Shown here one piece after another: positions 43,829 to 52,467 of a DNA stretch of 64,000 bases. The DNA is taken from positions 770,086 to 834,085 of the forward strand of contig NZ_KB849764.1 in NCBI RefSeq assembly GCF_000369005.1, written 5' to 3'. Each line of letters begins with the position of its first letter. Positions within the stretch are counted from its first letter, which is position 1. The stretch comes from Acinetobacter beijerinckii CIP 110307. Its GTDB lineage: Bacteria > Pseudomonadota > Gammaproteobacteria > Pseudomonadales > Moraxellaceae. The notes below the pieces were generated by a model. That model was not told the origin of the DNA, searched no databases, and worked only from the letters and a program-made list of their open reading frames with translations. Made by a program: the position numbers and the translations under genes.

Positions 43829-45226
43829 ATGAAAGCAACTAAAATTGATCTGGTTATGCAACACATCAACCAACAAATTAATAATCGTTCATTAATGCCT
43901 GGTTCTCGTCTCCCATCTGTACGCGCATTGGCTGAACGTTTGACTTTATCTGTCTCAACAGTGGTCGAAGCTTATGAGAGACTTGCTTCTCAAGGCCTAA
44001 TTGAATCAAAAACTGGCTCAGGTTTTTTTGTAGCAGGTCCTCTTGCACCACTTTCAATGTCACAATTTACAGCTAAAATTGATCGTAACATTGACCCCTT
44101 ATGGATTTCCAGACAATCGTTGGAAGCTCAACCCAATGTTTTAAAACCAGGCTGTGGATGGTTACCTGATGATTGGATGCCATATGAGAATATTCGAAAA
44201 GTGCTGAGGAAGGTTTCTAAAGCAAATAGCGAAATTTTATCAAATTACTCAACCCCGCTTGGACTTCTAGCATTAAGAGAATTGCTATCCCGTAGAATTT
44301 TAGTAAGAGGTGTAGAAGCAAATCCAAACCAAATATTGCTTACTGATTCAGGAACTCAAGCAATTGATTTAATCTGCCGCTATTTTTTAAAGCCGAACGA
44401 TGTCGTTCTTGTAGATGATCCTTGTTATTTTAATTTTCATGCTTTACTTAAAGTTCATCAAGTTCAAGTCATAGCTGTACCTTACACACTAAATGGACCA
44501 GATTTACCTGCTTTTGCAGATGCAATTCAAACGTATAATCCACGTTTATACATTACCAATGCCGGAATTCACAATCCTACAGGTGCGGTATTAAATGCAT
44601 CAACAGCTTATCAAGTTCTGAAACTTGTAGAGCAATCTAATTTAATCGTGATTGAAGATGACATTTTTGCTGATTTAGAATTGCATACTGCTCCAAGACT
44701 TGCTGCGATGGATGGTTTATCTCGAGTGATCTATATCGGTAGTTTCTCTAAAACGTTATCAGGTTCAGTTCGAACGGGATATATTGCCAGTAAAACTGAG
44801 TGGATTGAAGATTTAGCTGATATTAAGATCGCAACAAATTTTGGAGGAAACAATCTATCTGCTGAAATTTTGCATGCTGCATTAACAGATGGGAATTATC
44901 GCAAATACTTAGATGAATTAAAAATTCGCTTGGCTAAAGCAATGGATGTAACGATAAAACAATTAAACCAACTCAGTATTAAACCTTGGCTAAAACCACA
45001 GGCAGGACTATTTTTATGGTGTGAATTACCCACGCATCTTGACAGTGCTCGCATTGCTCAAAAATGTCTAGAATATGACGTTATTTTAGCGCCGGGTAAT
45101 TCGTTTAGCCAAAGTAAAAATTTTAAAAACTTTATCCGTTTTAATGTTGCACAATGTTTAGATCCCAAAATTTTTGAAGTTCTATCTCTTGCTATTCAAC
45201 ATGAGATAGACCAACAAAAATTATAA
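43829..45226 (+). CDS. MocR/GabR-type regulator (GntR domain fused to aminotransferase fold)
   Basis: 465 residues. The N-terminal GntR winged helix (about 1-70) reads IDLVMQHINQQINNRSLMPG, SVRALAERLTLSVSTVVEAYERL. The remainder is a fold-type I aminotransferase domain with the PLP Lys in SFSKTLSGSVRTGYI, Asp in IEDDIFADLE and NPTG-like HNPTGAVL. PLP chemistry is likely used to sense an amino compound. A divergent EamA permease is the likely target. GAGAG precedes the ATG. Ends two bases from the convergent HxlR gene. Confidence 0.9.
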   Translation: MKATKIDLVMQHINQQINNRSLMPGSRLPSVRALAERLTLSVSTVVEAYERLASQGLIESKTGSGFFVAGPLAPLSMSQFTAKIDRNIDPLWISRQSLEAQPNVLKPGCGWLPDDWMPYENIRKVLRKVSKANSEILSNYSTPLGLLALRELLSRRILVRGVEANPNQILLTDSGTQAIDLICRYFLKPNDVVLVDDPCYFNFHALLKVHQVQVIAVPYTLNGPDLPAFADAIQTYNPRLYITNAGIHNPTGAVLNASTAYQVLKLVEQSNLIVIEDDIFADLELHTAPRLAAMDGLSRVIYIGSFSKTLSGSVRTGYIASKTEWIEDLADIKIATNFGGNNLSAEILHAALTDGNYRKYLDELKIRLAKAMDVTIKQLNQLSIKPWLKPQAGLFLWCELPTHLDSARIAQKCLEYDVILAPGNSFSQSKNFKNFIRFNVAQCLDPKIFEVLSLAIQHEIDQQKL

Positions 45227-45227
45227 A

Positions 45228-45710
45228 TCAAGCACTTTTTTGCTTTTGCTCAACAAATGCAAAATAGCCAGGACCAGCTGTTACACGTACATCTTTAACA
45301 TTGATTGGTTCATCGCATTCAGAACAAACTACTTTAGGATTTATTTTCTGACCACAGGTTTTATGAGTAAATTCTATTGGTTTTCCAAGACCCATATCCA
45401 TCCATTTATCAGCCCACTGTACCATTGATAAAATAATTGGATACAAATCTAAACCCTTATCTGTAAGTTGATATTCAAAACGTTCTTGACGTTCAACATA
45501 AGGAACTTTAACCAAAATCCCATGCTCCACTAAACGCTTTAAACGCTCTGAAAGCACATGACGTGTAAGTCCTAAGCTTCGTTGAAAATCATCAAAACGA
45601 CGTATTCCCATAAAGGCATTACGTAAAATTAGCATTGTCCAACGATCACCAAGCACAGAAAGCGTTCTCGCCACTGAACATGGCTGATCGCCAATTTCTT
45701 CCCATTTCAT
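45228..45710 (-). CDS. HxlR family transcriptional regulator with C-terminal Cys motif
   Basis: 160 residues. The HxlR winged helix is clear: PCSVARTLSVLGDRWTMLIL, GIRRFDDFQRSLG, LTRHVLSERLKRLVEHGILVK and RFEYQLTDKGLDLYPIIL. Beyond the usual 110 residues it carries a tail with THKTCGQKINPKVVCSECDEPI, a possible zinc-binding Cys cluster, as in some longer HxlR proteins. The start at 45710 has AGGTG upstream. A perfect 8-base inverted repeat lies 31 bases upstream and is a likely self-operator. The target gene is unknown. Confidence 0.88.
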   Translation of the reverse strand: MKWEEIGDQPCSVARTLSVLGDRWTMLILRNAFMGIRRFDDFQRSLGLTRHVLSERLKRLVEHGILVKVPYVERQERFEYQLTDKGLDLYPIILSMVQWADKWMDMGLGKPIEFTHKTCGQKINPKVVCSECDEPINVKDVRVTAGPGYFAFVEQKQKSA

Positions 45711-45740
45711 TATTATCACCTGATCATTTTTTAAAGCTAT

Positions 45741-45761
45741 AAGATATGTTATGCATATCTT
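45741..45761. promoter_or_regulatory. Candidate HxlR operator
   Basis: AAGATATG-TTATG-CATATCTT: perfect 8-base arms with a 5-base centre, 31 bases upstream of the HxlR start codon. Confidence 0.5.
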
Positions 45762-45886
45762 GAACCGTATGTTTAGAAACTAAACAATATAAAATATACA
45801 CTAAACCACCTAATCTATAAGATGCAATATAAAGGCTTGGCTAAATCTACCAAAAACAATGAATTTTACATAAATGTATCAATCAT

Positions 45887-47119
45887 TTAGTTTTTAATAA
45901 AGATACCTGAAACCTTTTGTCCTGCATTGAGTGGGGTGTTTGCAGGAATACGCACCAAACAATTTGCTTGCATCAAATTAGTCAACATATGTGATTGTTG
46001 CTTAGCAAGGCTTTTTAATTTGAGTTGACCTTGATCAAAGTAGGCGTGCATTCTCAAGAATCGTTCACGTGCATCAGATTTAAGCTCATGCGTGAGCGTG
46101 GCGCTAAACCATTCAACTGATTCATGTTGATTCTGCAAAGCATCCAATAGCACTTTGCCATAAATTTGCATACAAACATAAACTGCTGCTGGATTACCTG
46201 GCAAACCAAGGATATAACAATTATGCTTGTCTTTTGACTGATACTCAGCAAAAAATAATGGTTTTCCCGGTTTTTGCTTCACTTTCCAAAAGATTTGTTC
46301 AAAGCCAGTTTCAAAGGCACATGGTCGAACAAAGTCATAGTCGCCTACAGATACACCACCCGTGGTAATGATGACATTATATTGATGTTTTAATTTTTCA
46401 AAGCATGCTGTGACTTGTTCAGCCTCATCTGCAACATGTAGAATCTCGACTTCAATTCCATAATCTTTGAACCATGCCCTTAATAAAGGTCCATTTGCAT
46501 CAAAGACTTTGCCTGCTTGTAGATCTTCAGGATTTCGAGCAACCTCATCACCCGTAATAACAACTGCAACTTTAGGCTGTTGAAAGACCTGAATATTTTT
46601 TACTCCCGCCATACTTAAAGCAGCAAGAGCACCTATATTAATTTTCTGACCAATCTCAGCAAGCTGTTGACCTTGTTTGACTTCTTCACCAGTAAAACGA
46701 ATATCAGCCTGTTGTTTAATATGCTCACTTAAGCGGATTTGATCAGCATTTTCAAGGATTACGATTTCTTGGCGAGCGACATGAGTTGTTCCCTCAGGAA
46801 TTTTTCCACCTGTAAAAATCCTAATCGCGTGATTTTGCTGCAAAGGCAACTCGGAAAAAGTACCTGCTTTGATTTCCCCATTCAGCTTGAAGCTAGCATT
46901 TTGAAGATCATCAAGCGAGCAGTTGATTGCATAACCATCAACTGCACTTTGAGAGAAGCTCGGTAAGTTAACCTCAGAATACACCTCCTTTGCCAGATAA
47001 CGATTTAAACAGTCTCCTAAAGCCAGCGTCTCTGTTGTTAGCGTTTTAGGTTGGGCTTGAATCAAAGCTAAAGCTTCATCAATACTGATTAAACCTTTTT
47101 CAGCGCCGCATCCAGACAT
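45887..47119 (-). CDS. moeA: Molybdopterin molybdenumtransferase MoeA
   Basis: Inserts molybdate into adenylylated molybdopterin to form Moco; cytosolic dimer. 410 residues (411 in E. coli). Landmarks are the N-terminal ISIDEALALI, LPSFSQSAVDGYAI, FTGGKIPEGTTHV, VAVVITGDEV and the MoaB-like TTGGVSVGDYDFV motif, then KPGKPLFFA and LGLPGNPAAVYV. Last gene of moaA-moaD-moaE-moaCB-moeA; its ATG overlaps the moaCB TAA by one base. Confidence 0.95.
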   Translation of the reverse strand: MSGCGAEKGLISIDEALALIQAQPKTLTTETLALGDCLNRYLAKEVYSEVNLPSFSQSAVDGYAINCSLDDLQNASFKLNGEIKAGTFSELPLQQNHAIRIFTGGKIPEGTTHVARQEIVILENADQIRLSEHIKQQADIRFTGEEVKQGQQLAEIGQKINIGALAALSMAGVKNIQVFQQPKVAVVITGDEVARNPEDLQAGKVFDANGPLLRAWFKDYGIEVEILHVADEAEQVTACFEKLKHQYNVIITTGGVSVGDYDFVRPCAFETGFEQIFWKVKQKPGKPLFFAEYQSKDKHNCYILGLPGNPAAVYVCMQIYGKVLLDALQNQHESVEWFSATLTHELKSDARERFLRMHAYFDQGQLKLKSLAKQQSHMLTNLMQANCLVRIPANTPLNAGQKVSGIFIKN

Positions 47120-48042
47120 TATTCATAGCCTCCCGGATGAGGCAAATCACGGCATACATCAAAGATATGTACTAGAGCTGGCAAAATAGCAGCCATTGAT
47201 TCACTCGCACCACCACGACTACCAGGTAAAGTCACTACTAACGAACGATCAATAAAACCAGCCACACCGCGTGACATCGCTGCATATGGTGTACGTTTTT
47301 GTCCAAAAGAACGTGCTGCTTCCATTAAACCATCTAATTTACGTTCCAATAGCGGCTCAAGCGTATCGACTGTAATGTCACGCTTACCTATACCTGTTCC
47401 ACCAACAGTCATAATACATGCATAAGATTTGCTTAGCTCTAACACTAGGTCTTTTAACTGATCAGATTCATCTGGCAGAATCTGATAATGAATTGGATCA
47501 AAACCAGCTTCTGTCAAAGTATCAACAACTGACTTTCCTGCCGTATCAGGTTTGCGACCGGCAGCAACCGTATCAGACAACACGATCACAGCAGCGGAAA
47601 CAGGCTGACGTAAAGTACGTTTGAAATGTGATTTTCCGCCTTTTTTCTTGAGCAATTTACATTGATCTAAACAAAGCTCTTCTGGCTCACAATGCGGTTT
47701 TAACATATCATATATCGTTAAACCTGCAAGACTAGCAGCTGTTAAAGCCTCCATCTCAACACCTGTAGGTCCAATCGTTTCTACAGTGGTTAAAATCACG
47801 ACATGATCATCATTTAATTCATATTCAACATCGGCACGATAAATCGGTAATGGATGGCAAAGTGGAATCAGCTCATCCGTTCGTTTCGCTGCCAATATAC
47901 CTGCAATACGCGCAGTTTTCAGTGCATCGCCCTTTTCAGTATTTCCGTCACGTAGCAGTTGAATACAATGTGCAGGTGCATGTAAGACAGCTTGTGCTTC
48001 AGCTACACGATAACTTTCGGGTTTCATCCCAACATTTTTCAT
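47119..48042 (-). CDS. moaCB: Fused cyclic pyranopterin phosphate synthase MoaC / molybdopterin adenylyltransferase MoaB
   Basis: 307-residue two-domain protein. Residues 1-150 are MoaC, which converts the MoaA product to cPMP: KTARIAGILAAKRTDELIPLCHPLP and GPTGVEMEALTAAS are its signatures and KKKGGKSH the active-site tail. Residues 155-307 are MoaB (MogA-like), which binds or adenylylates molybdopterin: VSAAVIVLSDTVAAGRKPD, TVGGTGIGKRDITVDTL and LPGSRGGASESM. In E. coli these are separate proteins. AGGACG lies before the ATG. Confidence 0.95.
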   Translation of the reverse strand: MKNVGMKPESYRVAEAQAVLHAPAHCIQLLRDGNTEKGDALKTARIAGILAAKRTDELIPLCHPLPIYRADVEYELNDDHVVILTTVETIGPTGVEMEALTAASLAGLTIYDMLKPHCEPEELCLDQCKLLKKKGGKSHFKRTLRQPVSAAVIVLSDTVAAGRKPDTAGKSVVDTLTEAGFDPIHYQILPDESDQLKDLVLELSKSYACIMTVGGTGIGKRDITVDTLEPLLERKLDGLMEAARSFGQKRTPYAAMSRGVAGFIDRSLVVTLPGSRGGASESMAAILPALVHIFDVCRDLPHPGGYE

Positions 48043-48057
48043 TTTTACGTCCTAAAT

Positions 48058-48600
48058 TTAATCGTGTGTATGGTCATGTGCACAATGTTCATGGTGCTGA
48101 TGCGTTGTTGACTCTGATTTTGATAAACAAGAACTCAATGGTGTTTTCGTTTGAACATTATCAGTAGTATCTTTTCGAATACAACAGCCTTCAACATAAT
48201 GACTCGTTCCATCGGTGAAAAATTCTTCTTTCCAAATTGGAACTTCATGCTTCACTCGTTCAACAGCTTCCTCGCAAGCTTGAAATGCTTCACGGCGATG
48301 CGCAGCATACGCAATTGCAATAATTGCGGTGTCACTCACATCCAAATAACCAATACGATGAATCACTCGAACATAAGAAACTTGATATTTATCTTTAATT
48401 TCCTGTTCTATCTCACGAATCATCTTTTCTGCGACAGGCGTGTAAGAGGTATATTTAAGTGCTTTTACAGATTTTCCTTCATGATGGTTTCGCACAGTTC
48501 CTATAAAAACATCAATCCCGCCACATTCAGGAAATGACTGAATAGGATCAAAAATATCTAAACTTAATGCTTGATCTTGAACTCTTGAAAACTCACGCAT
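48058..48600 (-). CDS. moaE: Molybdopterin synthase catalytic subunit MoaE with His-rich tail
   Basis: 180 residues. Large subunit of molybdopterin synthase, which transfers sulfur from MoaD to cPMP. The core (1-145) has GGIDVFIGTVRNHHEGKSV, LKYTSYTPVAEKMI, VIHRIGYLDVSDTAI, AAHRREAFQACE and the catalytic Lys region VPIWKEEFFTDG. About 35 extra C-terminal residues end in a metal-binding-like run (HQHHEHCAHDHTHD), absent from E. coli MoaE (150 residues). The ATG at 48600 lies two bases after the moaD stop. Confidence 0.94.
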   Translation of the reverse strand: MREFSRVQDQALSLDIFDPIQSFPECGGIDVFIGTVRNHHEGKSVKALKYTSYTPVAEKMIREIEQEIKDKYQVSYVRVIHRIGYLDVSDTAIIAIAYAAHRREAFQACEEAVERVKHEVPIWKEEFFTDGTSHYVEGCCIRKDTTDNVQTKTPLSSCLSKSESTTHQHHEHCAHDHTHD

Positions 48601-48602
48601 TT

Positions 48603-48854
48603 CTAACCTCCAGCAACAGGTGACAAAAGCACCACTGTGCATGATGAATTTAGTACGGTCTGACGTGTCACAATATCTTCACCTATCGCACAAGCACATT
48701 TATCCATCGCCTTGGTAGCATCTGGATAACGATCTACAATATGATTTAAGACATCTAAAATTAAACTTTCTTTAGCAAACTCAAATTGGAGTGGTTTGGG
48801 TAGTAATCTTTCTATCGCTCCAAAAGCTTCTATTTTAACTTCTATGGTTTGCAT
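48603..48854 (-). CDS. moaD: Molybdopterin synthase sulfur carrier subunit MoaD
   Basis: 83-residue ubiquitin-like small subunit. It ends in the required Gly-Gly (LLSPVAGG), which is thiocarboxylated and donates sulfur to cPMP in MoaE. GAGAGGG precedes the ATG. It sits between moaA and moaE in the standard order. The activating enzyme MoeB is not encoded in this window. Confidence 0.93.
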   Translation of the reverse strand: MQTIEVKIEAFGAIERLLPKPLQFEFAKESLILDVLNHIVDRYPDATKAMDKCACAIGEDIVTRQTVLNSSCTVVLLSPVAGG

Positions 48855-48875
48855 ACCCTCTCCATACTTTTCAAT

Positions 48876-49907
48876 CTATCCTCCAAGCATGTGCATACTA
48901 ATTTTACGTACTTGTTGGTTTTGTATCGCGTGATAACCTTTAGCTTTATGCCAAATATACGGTTTAATTTTTTGATCTAACATTTGATATGACGGTTCAG
49001 ACAAACCAACATGCTGTTTAATGGTATCCAACAAATCGTGTTTGATATTCAAACCTTGTTGAGCAAATAAACAATTGAATAGTTCACCTTGCGCAGTTAG
49101 ACGAATACGATCGCACTCACCACAAAATGAATGGGTAATCGTCGAAATGATACCAATTCGATAATCACCATCTAATTGATATTGACGTGCTGGTTCATGA
49201 TTTTGTTGAAGCAGCTCAATAGCATAATGAGGTTTTAATCGCGCTAATATTTCTGCTTCACTCACAACAGCATTTTTAGTCCAATGTTGATCACCGTCTA
49301 GAGGCATAAACTCAATAAAACGTAATGGGATATTTTTATCTTTTGCCCATCTCACCATCGGTAGAATTTGATCATCATTTTGACCTTTCATCAACACACA
49401 ATTAATTTTAAAAGGGATTTCAGCTTTTTGAGCGGCTTTTATTCCTTCTATAACAGGATTAAGTTCTTTCTTGGTAAGCGCTTTGAATTGTTTTGCATCA
49501 AGACTATCAAGGCTGATATTTAAATCATCCAAACTAGCAGCTTTTAATTGATCAGCGTACTTCACTAGGTAATGACCATTCGTCGTCATTGAAATACGTT
49601 TTAAACCAATTTTTTTTAGTTGTTGTAAGTCACGAATGAAATGAATAACTCCTTGACGCATTAAAGGTTCCCCACCTGTAATACGAATATTCTCAATGCC
49701 TTGTTTCACCATATAAGTACAAAAGACCAATAGGGATTCGAAACTTAATAAGTCTTGCTTTCTCATCCATTCAGGATGTTCAGGCATACAATATACACAT
49801 TTAAAATTGCAACGATCCGTCACCGAAATACGTAACTTACGCTTAATACGACCATACTGATCTTGTAAGATCGGTAAATTCGTTTCAGGTATTTCATGCT
49901 TCATCAT
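48876..49907 (-). CDS. moaA: GTP 3',8-cyclase MoaA (radical SAM)
   Basis: First enzyme of Moco synthesis. About 343 residues. The N-terminal radical-SAM cluster is C-x3-C-x2-C in CNFKCVYCMPEHPEW; ITGGEPLMRQG binds SAM; the second cluster is C-x2-C-x13-C in the segment starting CGECDRIRLTAQG and ending NCLF. The chain ends in the conserved Gly-Gly (MHMLGG). Several starts are possible: ATG 49907, ATG 49904 or GTG 49913; I chose 49907. It leads the moa operon, and a long hairpin lies in its leader. Confidence 0.95.
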   Translation of the reverse strand: MMKHEIPETNLPILQDQYGRIKRKLRISVTDRCNFKCVYCMPEHPEWMRKQDLLSFESLLVFCTYMVKQGIENIRITGGEPLMRQGVIHFIRDLQQLKKIGLKRISMTTNGHYLVKYADQLKAASLDDLNISLDSLDAKQFKALTKKELNPVIEGIKAAQKAEIPFKINCVLMKGQNDDQILPMVRWAKDKNIPLRFIEFMPLDGDQHWTKNAVVSEAEILARLKPHYAIELLQQNHEPARQYQLDGDYRIGIISTITHSFCGECDRIRLTAQGELFNCLFAQQGLNIKHDLLDTIKQHVGLSEPSYQMLDQKIKPYIWHKAKGYHAIQNQQVRKISMHMLGG

Positions 49908-49929
49908 ATGCACTCATATTGTGAATTTT

Positions 49930-49982
49930 CTCATCTTGTTCAGCACAAGTTGCGTGCGTTTCTATTTTCCTGAACATATGAG
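49930..49982 (-). promoter_or_regulatory. Hairpin in the moaA leader
   Basis: CTCATCTTGTTCAG (49930-49943) and CTGAACATATGAG (49970-49982) pair with one bulged base around 26 bases. It sits about 22 bases before the moaA start. It does not resemble the known Moco riboswitch in size. Confidence 0.4.
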
Positions 49983-50116
49983 AATTTTACTTAAGCAATT
50001 ATTATTCCAATTTCTAAAATTCATCAATCATATAGTATGTGTTTAGTTGAATGAAGTTATCATTTTAACACTAGAGCAAAACCTGATGATTTATAGCAGA
50101 TTATGGTTAAATGAAA

Positions 50117-50166
50117 TTGCACTATTTCAAAACATATATAAATTTAAACGCAATAAAATAGTGCAA
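50117..50166. repeat. 11-base perfect inverted repeat after the orphan molybdo-oxidoreductase gene
   Basis: TTGCACTATTT (50117-50127) and AAATAGTGCAA (50156-50166), 28-base loop, starting 18 bases beyond the minus-strand stop. TTTCATTT follows on that strand, so it may be a weak terminator. Confidence 0.55.
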
Positions 50167-50184
50167 ATAAACTCAATCCATCAA

Positions 50185-52467
50185 CTATGCCGCAGGTTTC
50201 TCTAGTCGTACAGGCACATATTTATGATATGGGGTTTTCGATAAAGGATCGCAATGCTTTAACGAAGTTAATCGATTCAATTCAGGTCCGATCGCCTGAC
50301 CTCCGTTATAACGTAAACCATAGCCATGCGGCAGCGAAACGACCCCTTTTCGCATTCCCTCATCAATCTCCACAACCACTGCAATCTGCCCATGTTCCGA
50401 AATACACTGTAATGAGTGACCTGTCTCTAAGCCAAAATGAATTGCATCTTCAGGATTCATTCTCAAGCGACCTTCTGCATCAACCTTACGCCATGCTGGA
50501 TCACGGTAGATTTGGTTTGCGTTATAGCTACGGCGCTCACCTGCCAATAAGACAAATGGAAACTGATCACTTGTACCTTGAGTTTGTTGATTCAATTGTG
50601 CTAATTCAACCAACATTTCAGGGATTGCTAAATGAATCTTTTTATCTTTATAAGCAACCAAATTCCAGACATCATCATAGTTGTGTTTAGAGAGAATCAC
50701 GCCTGAACGTTTTTGCAATATCGCTTGGAATAAGTTTACGCCTAGTGTTAAACGATTCCCTTTATAACCCGCTTGTTTGACAGCTTTATAATACTGAGCA
50801 GAATACTGCATACACAAAGGCAATAATAAAGCCGTTGATGCGGCATCATTTGGTAATGTCTGCCCAAGTGTTCGATAAACAATAGATGCCGCAAATGGGA
50901 CTAACTTTTTATTTTTCACAAAACTGGCAGCAAGTGCAGCAAAATAACCTAGATATGCTGTCTTCGCAGAATCCTTTTGCGCGATCTTATTCAGTAAAGG
51001 AAACTGTTTTGGAATAGCACCCATTGCTTCAAGTAGGAGAGTATAGATTTCCGCTTCAGGCAGCGTATTGCCTTGAGCTTTAAAAAGCGGATGACGTAAA
51101 TGGAAACCATTTTGTGGGAATTCCAAATTAAAGCCCGTAAATTCCCACTTTTCAAATTGACTATGCGCAGGCAATACATAATGGGCTAATCGTGCTGTTT
51201 CTGTCATCGCAACATCAACCACAACTAGCAACTCCAATGACTGGAATGCTTGTTCGTAAACTGCGGTATCTGGATAGGTGAGCAATGGATTGCAACTATC
51301 TACAAAGACTGCACGTACTCGCTTCTCGCCTGCTTTTAAAATTTCGTCAGGTAAAATATTTGGTGGAAAAAAACCTGATATTGGGAACATCTTATGATGA
51401 ACCGTACGACGATATTTAGGATTACGCTCATCAGTATTGGTCAATATCGGAATAAACATAGTATGTAAGTTATTCGTTCCCTGTTTACCAAAATGCCCTG
51501 CGAGTAAATAAAGTAGTTTTTCCAAATATCCGTTTAATGTTGTGTTTAAAGTATGCTGAATCCCTAAATCAATACGAACACAACCACGCTTAGCTTTGGC
51601 AAAATCACGCACAATTTGATAGATCAATTCTACTGAAATATCTGCCTTCTCAATATATTGTTCAATTGGGATGGCTAAAAATGCTTGTTTAACTTGCTCA
51701 AATCCATGCGTATGCTTTTGAATAAATGCTTGATCATACAAATCTTCGCGCAACATGATCGCAATCATTGCAGACATTAAATAGGAATCTGTACCAGGTT
51801 TTAATTGCACATGGATATCAGCTTGCTTAGCCGTTTCAGTAACACGTGGATCAAAAACTACCATTGTTCGGTTTGGATCTTTCTTGATATGTTTTAAAGT
51901 ATCACGAGCATTTGGAATACCATGTGCTTGAAACGGATTGGTTCCAATAAATAAAACATAATCCGCATATTCCACATCTTCAGTGGTATGACAGGATTGA
52001 CTGCCAAACAAACGTCCATTTACCCAGAAATCACCAGTTTTCTCTTGAGCAAGTGAGTTATAGGCATAAAAGCTTTTCATTGCATACAAAAGTTGACGAC
52101 CATAAGCCGCCCCTAGATGATTGCCTTGTCCACCACCTCCAACCGATGCAAATGCAGTTCCGCCATGTGCATCACGAATTTTAACCAATTGATCTGCGAT
52201 TTCTTGGATCGCTTGATCCCAAGAAATTTCTTGAAATGAACCATCAGCTTGTCGCTTCAAGGGATGAGTTAAACGATCTGCATGTTGTTGATAATGCTGT
52301 AAACGCGCTGCTTTTTGACAAATGTAACCTTGTGAAAATGGATGCTGCTCATCACCTTTAATTTTCTTAAATTGATTGTTTTCAACTTCAACACTTAAAC
52401 CACAGTTTCTCGAACATAAAATACAAGCAGTCACATCCTGTCTTGCAGCGTTAGTCGACATTGGCAT
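50185..52467 (-). CDS. Molybdopterin-dependent oxidoreductase of unknown substrate
   Basis: 760-residue bis-MGD enzyme of the DMSO-reductase superfamily. N-terminal [4Fe-4S] ligands are Cys15, Cys18, Cys22 and Cys50 (ACILCSRNCG ... GYICQKA). Then follow the molybdopterin domains (YVLFIGTNPFQAHGI, VVFDPRVTETAKQADIHVQL, VFVDSCNPLLTYPD) and a C-terminal MopB domain near residue 640. Where NasA has its Mo-ligating Cys, this protein reads SLAQEKTGDFW (about 138-148), without Cys. No Tat signal, so cytoplasmic. It is not NasA, which is encoded 2.4 kb away. AGGGAGAG sets the start at 52467. Confidence 0.85.
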   Translation of the reverse strand: MPMSTNAARQDVTACILCSRNCGLSVEVENNQFKKIKGDEQHPFSQGYICQKAARLQHYQQHADRLTHPLKRQADGSFQEISWDQAIQEIADQLVKIRDAHGGTAFASVGGGGQGNHLGAAYGRQLLYAMKSFYAYNSLAQEKTGDFWVNGRLFGSQSCHTTEDVEYADYVLFIGTNPFQAHGIPNARDTLKHIKKDPNRTMVVFDPRVTETAKQADIHVQLKPGTDSYLMSAMIAIMLREDLYDQAFIQKHTHGFEQVKQAFLAIPIEQYIEKADISVELIYQIVRDFAKAKRGCVRIDLGIQHTLNTTLNGYLEKLLYLLAGHFGKQGTNNLHTMFIPILTNTDERNPKYRRTVHHKMFPISGFFPPNILPDEILKAGEKRVRAVFVDSCNPLLTYPDTAVYEQAFQSLELLVVVDVAMTETARLAHYVLPAHSQFEKWEFTGFNLEFPQNGFHLRHPLFKAQGNTLPEAEIYTLLLEAMGAIPKQFPLLNKIAQKDSAKTAYLGYFAALAASFVKNKKLVPFAASIVYRTLGQTLPNDAASTALLLPLCMQYSAQYYKAVKQAGYKGNRLTLGVNLFQAILQKRSGVILSKHNYDDVWNLVAYKDKKIHLAIPEMLVELAQLNQQTQGTSDQFPFVLLAGERRSYNANQIYRDPAWRKVDAEGRLRMNPEDAIHFGLETGHSLQCISEHGQIAVVVEIDEGMRKGVVSLPHGYGLRYNGGQAIGPELNRLTSLKHCDPLSKTPYHKYVPVRLEKPAA

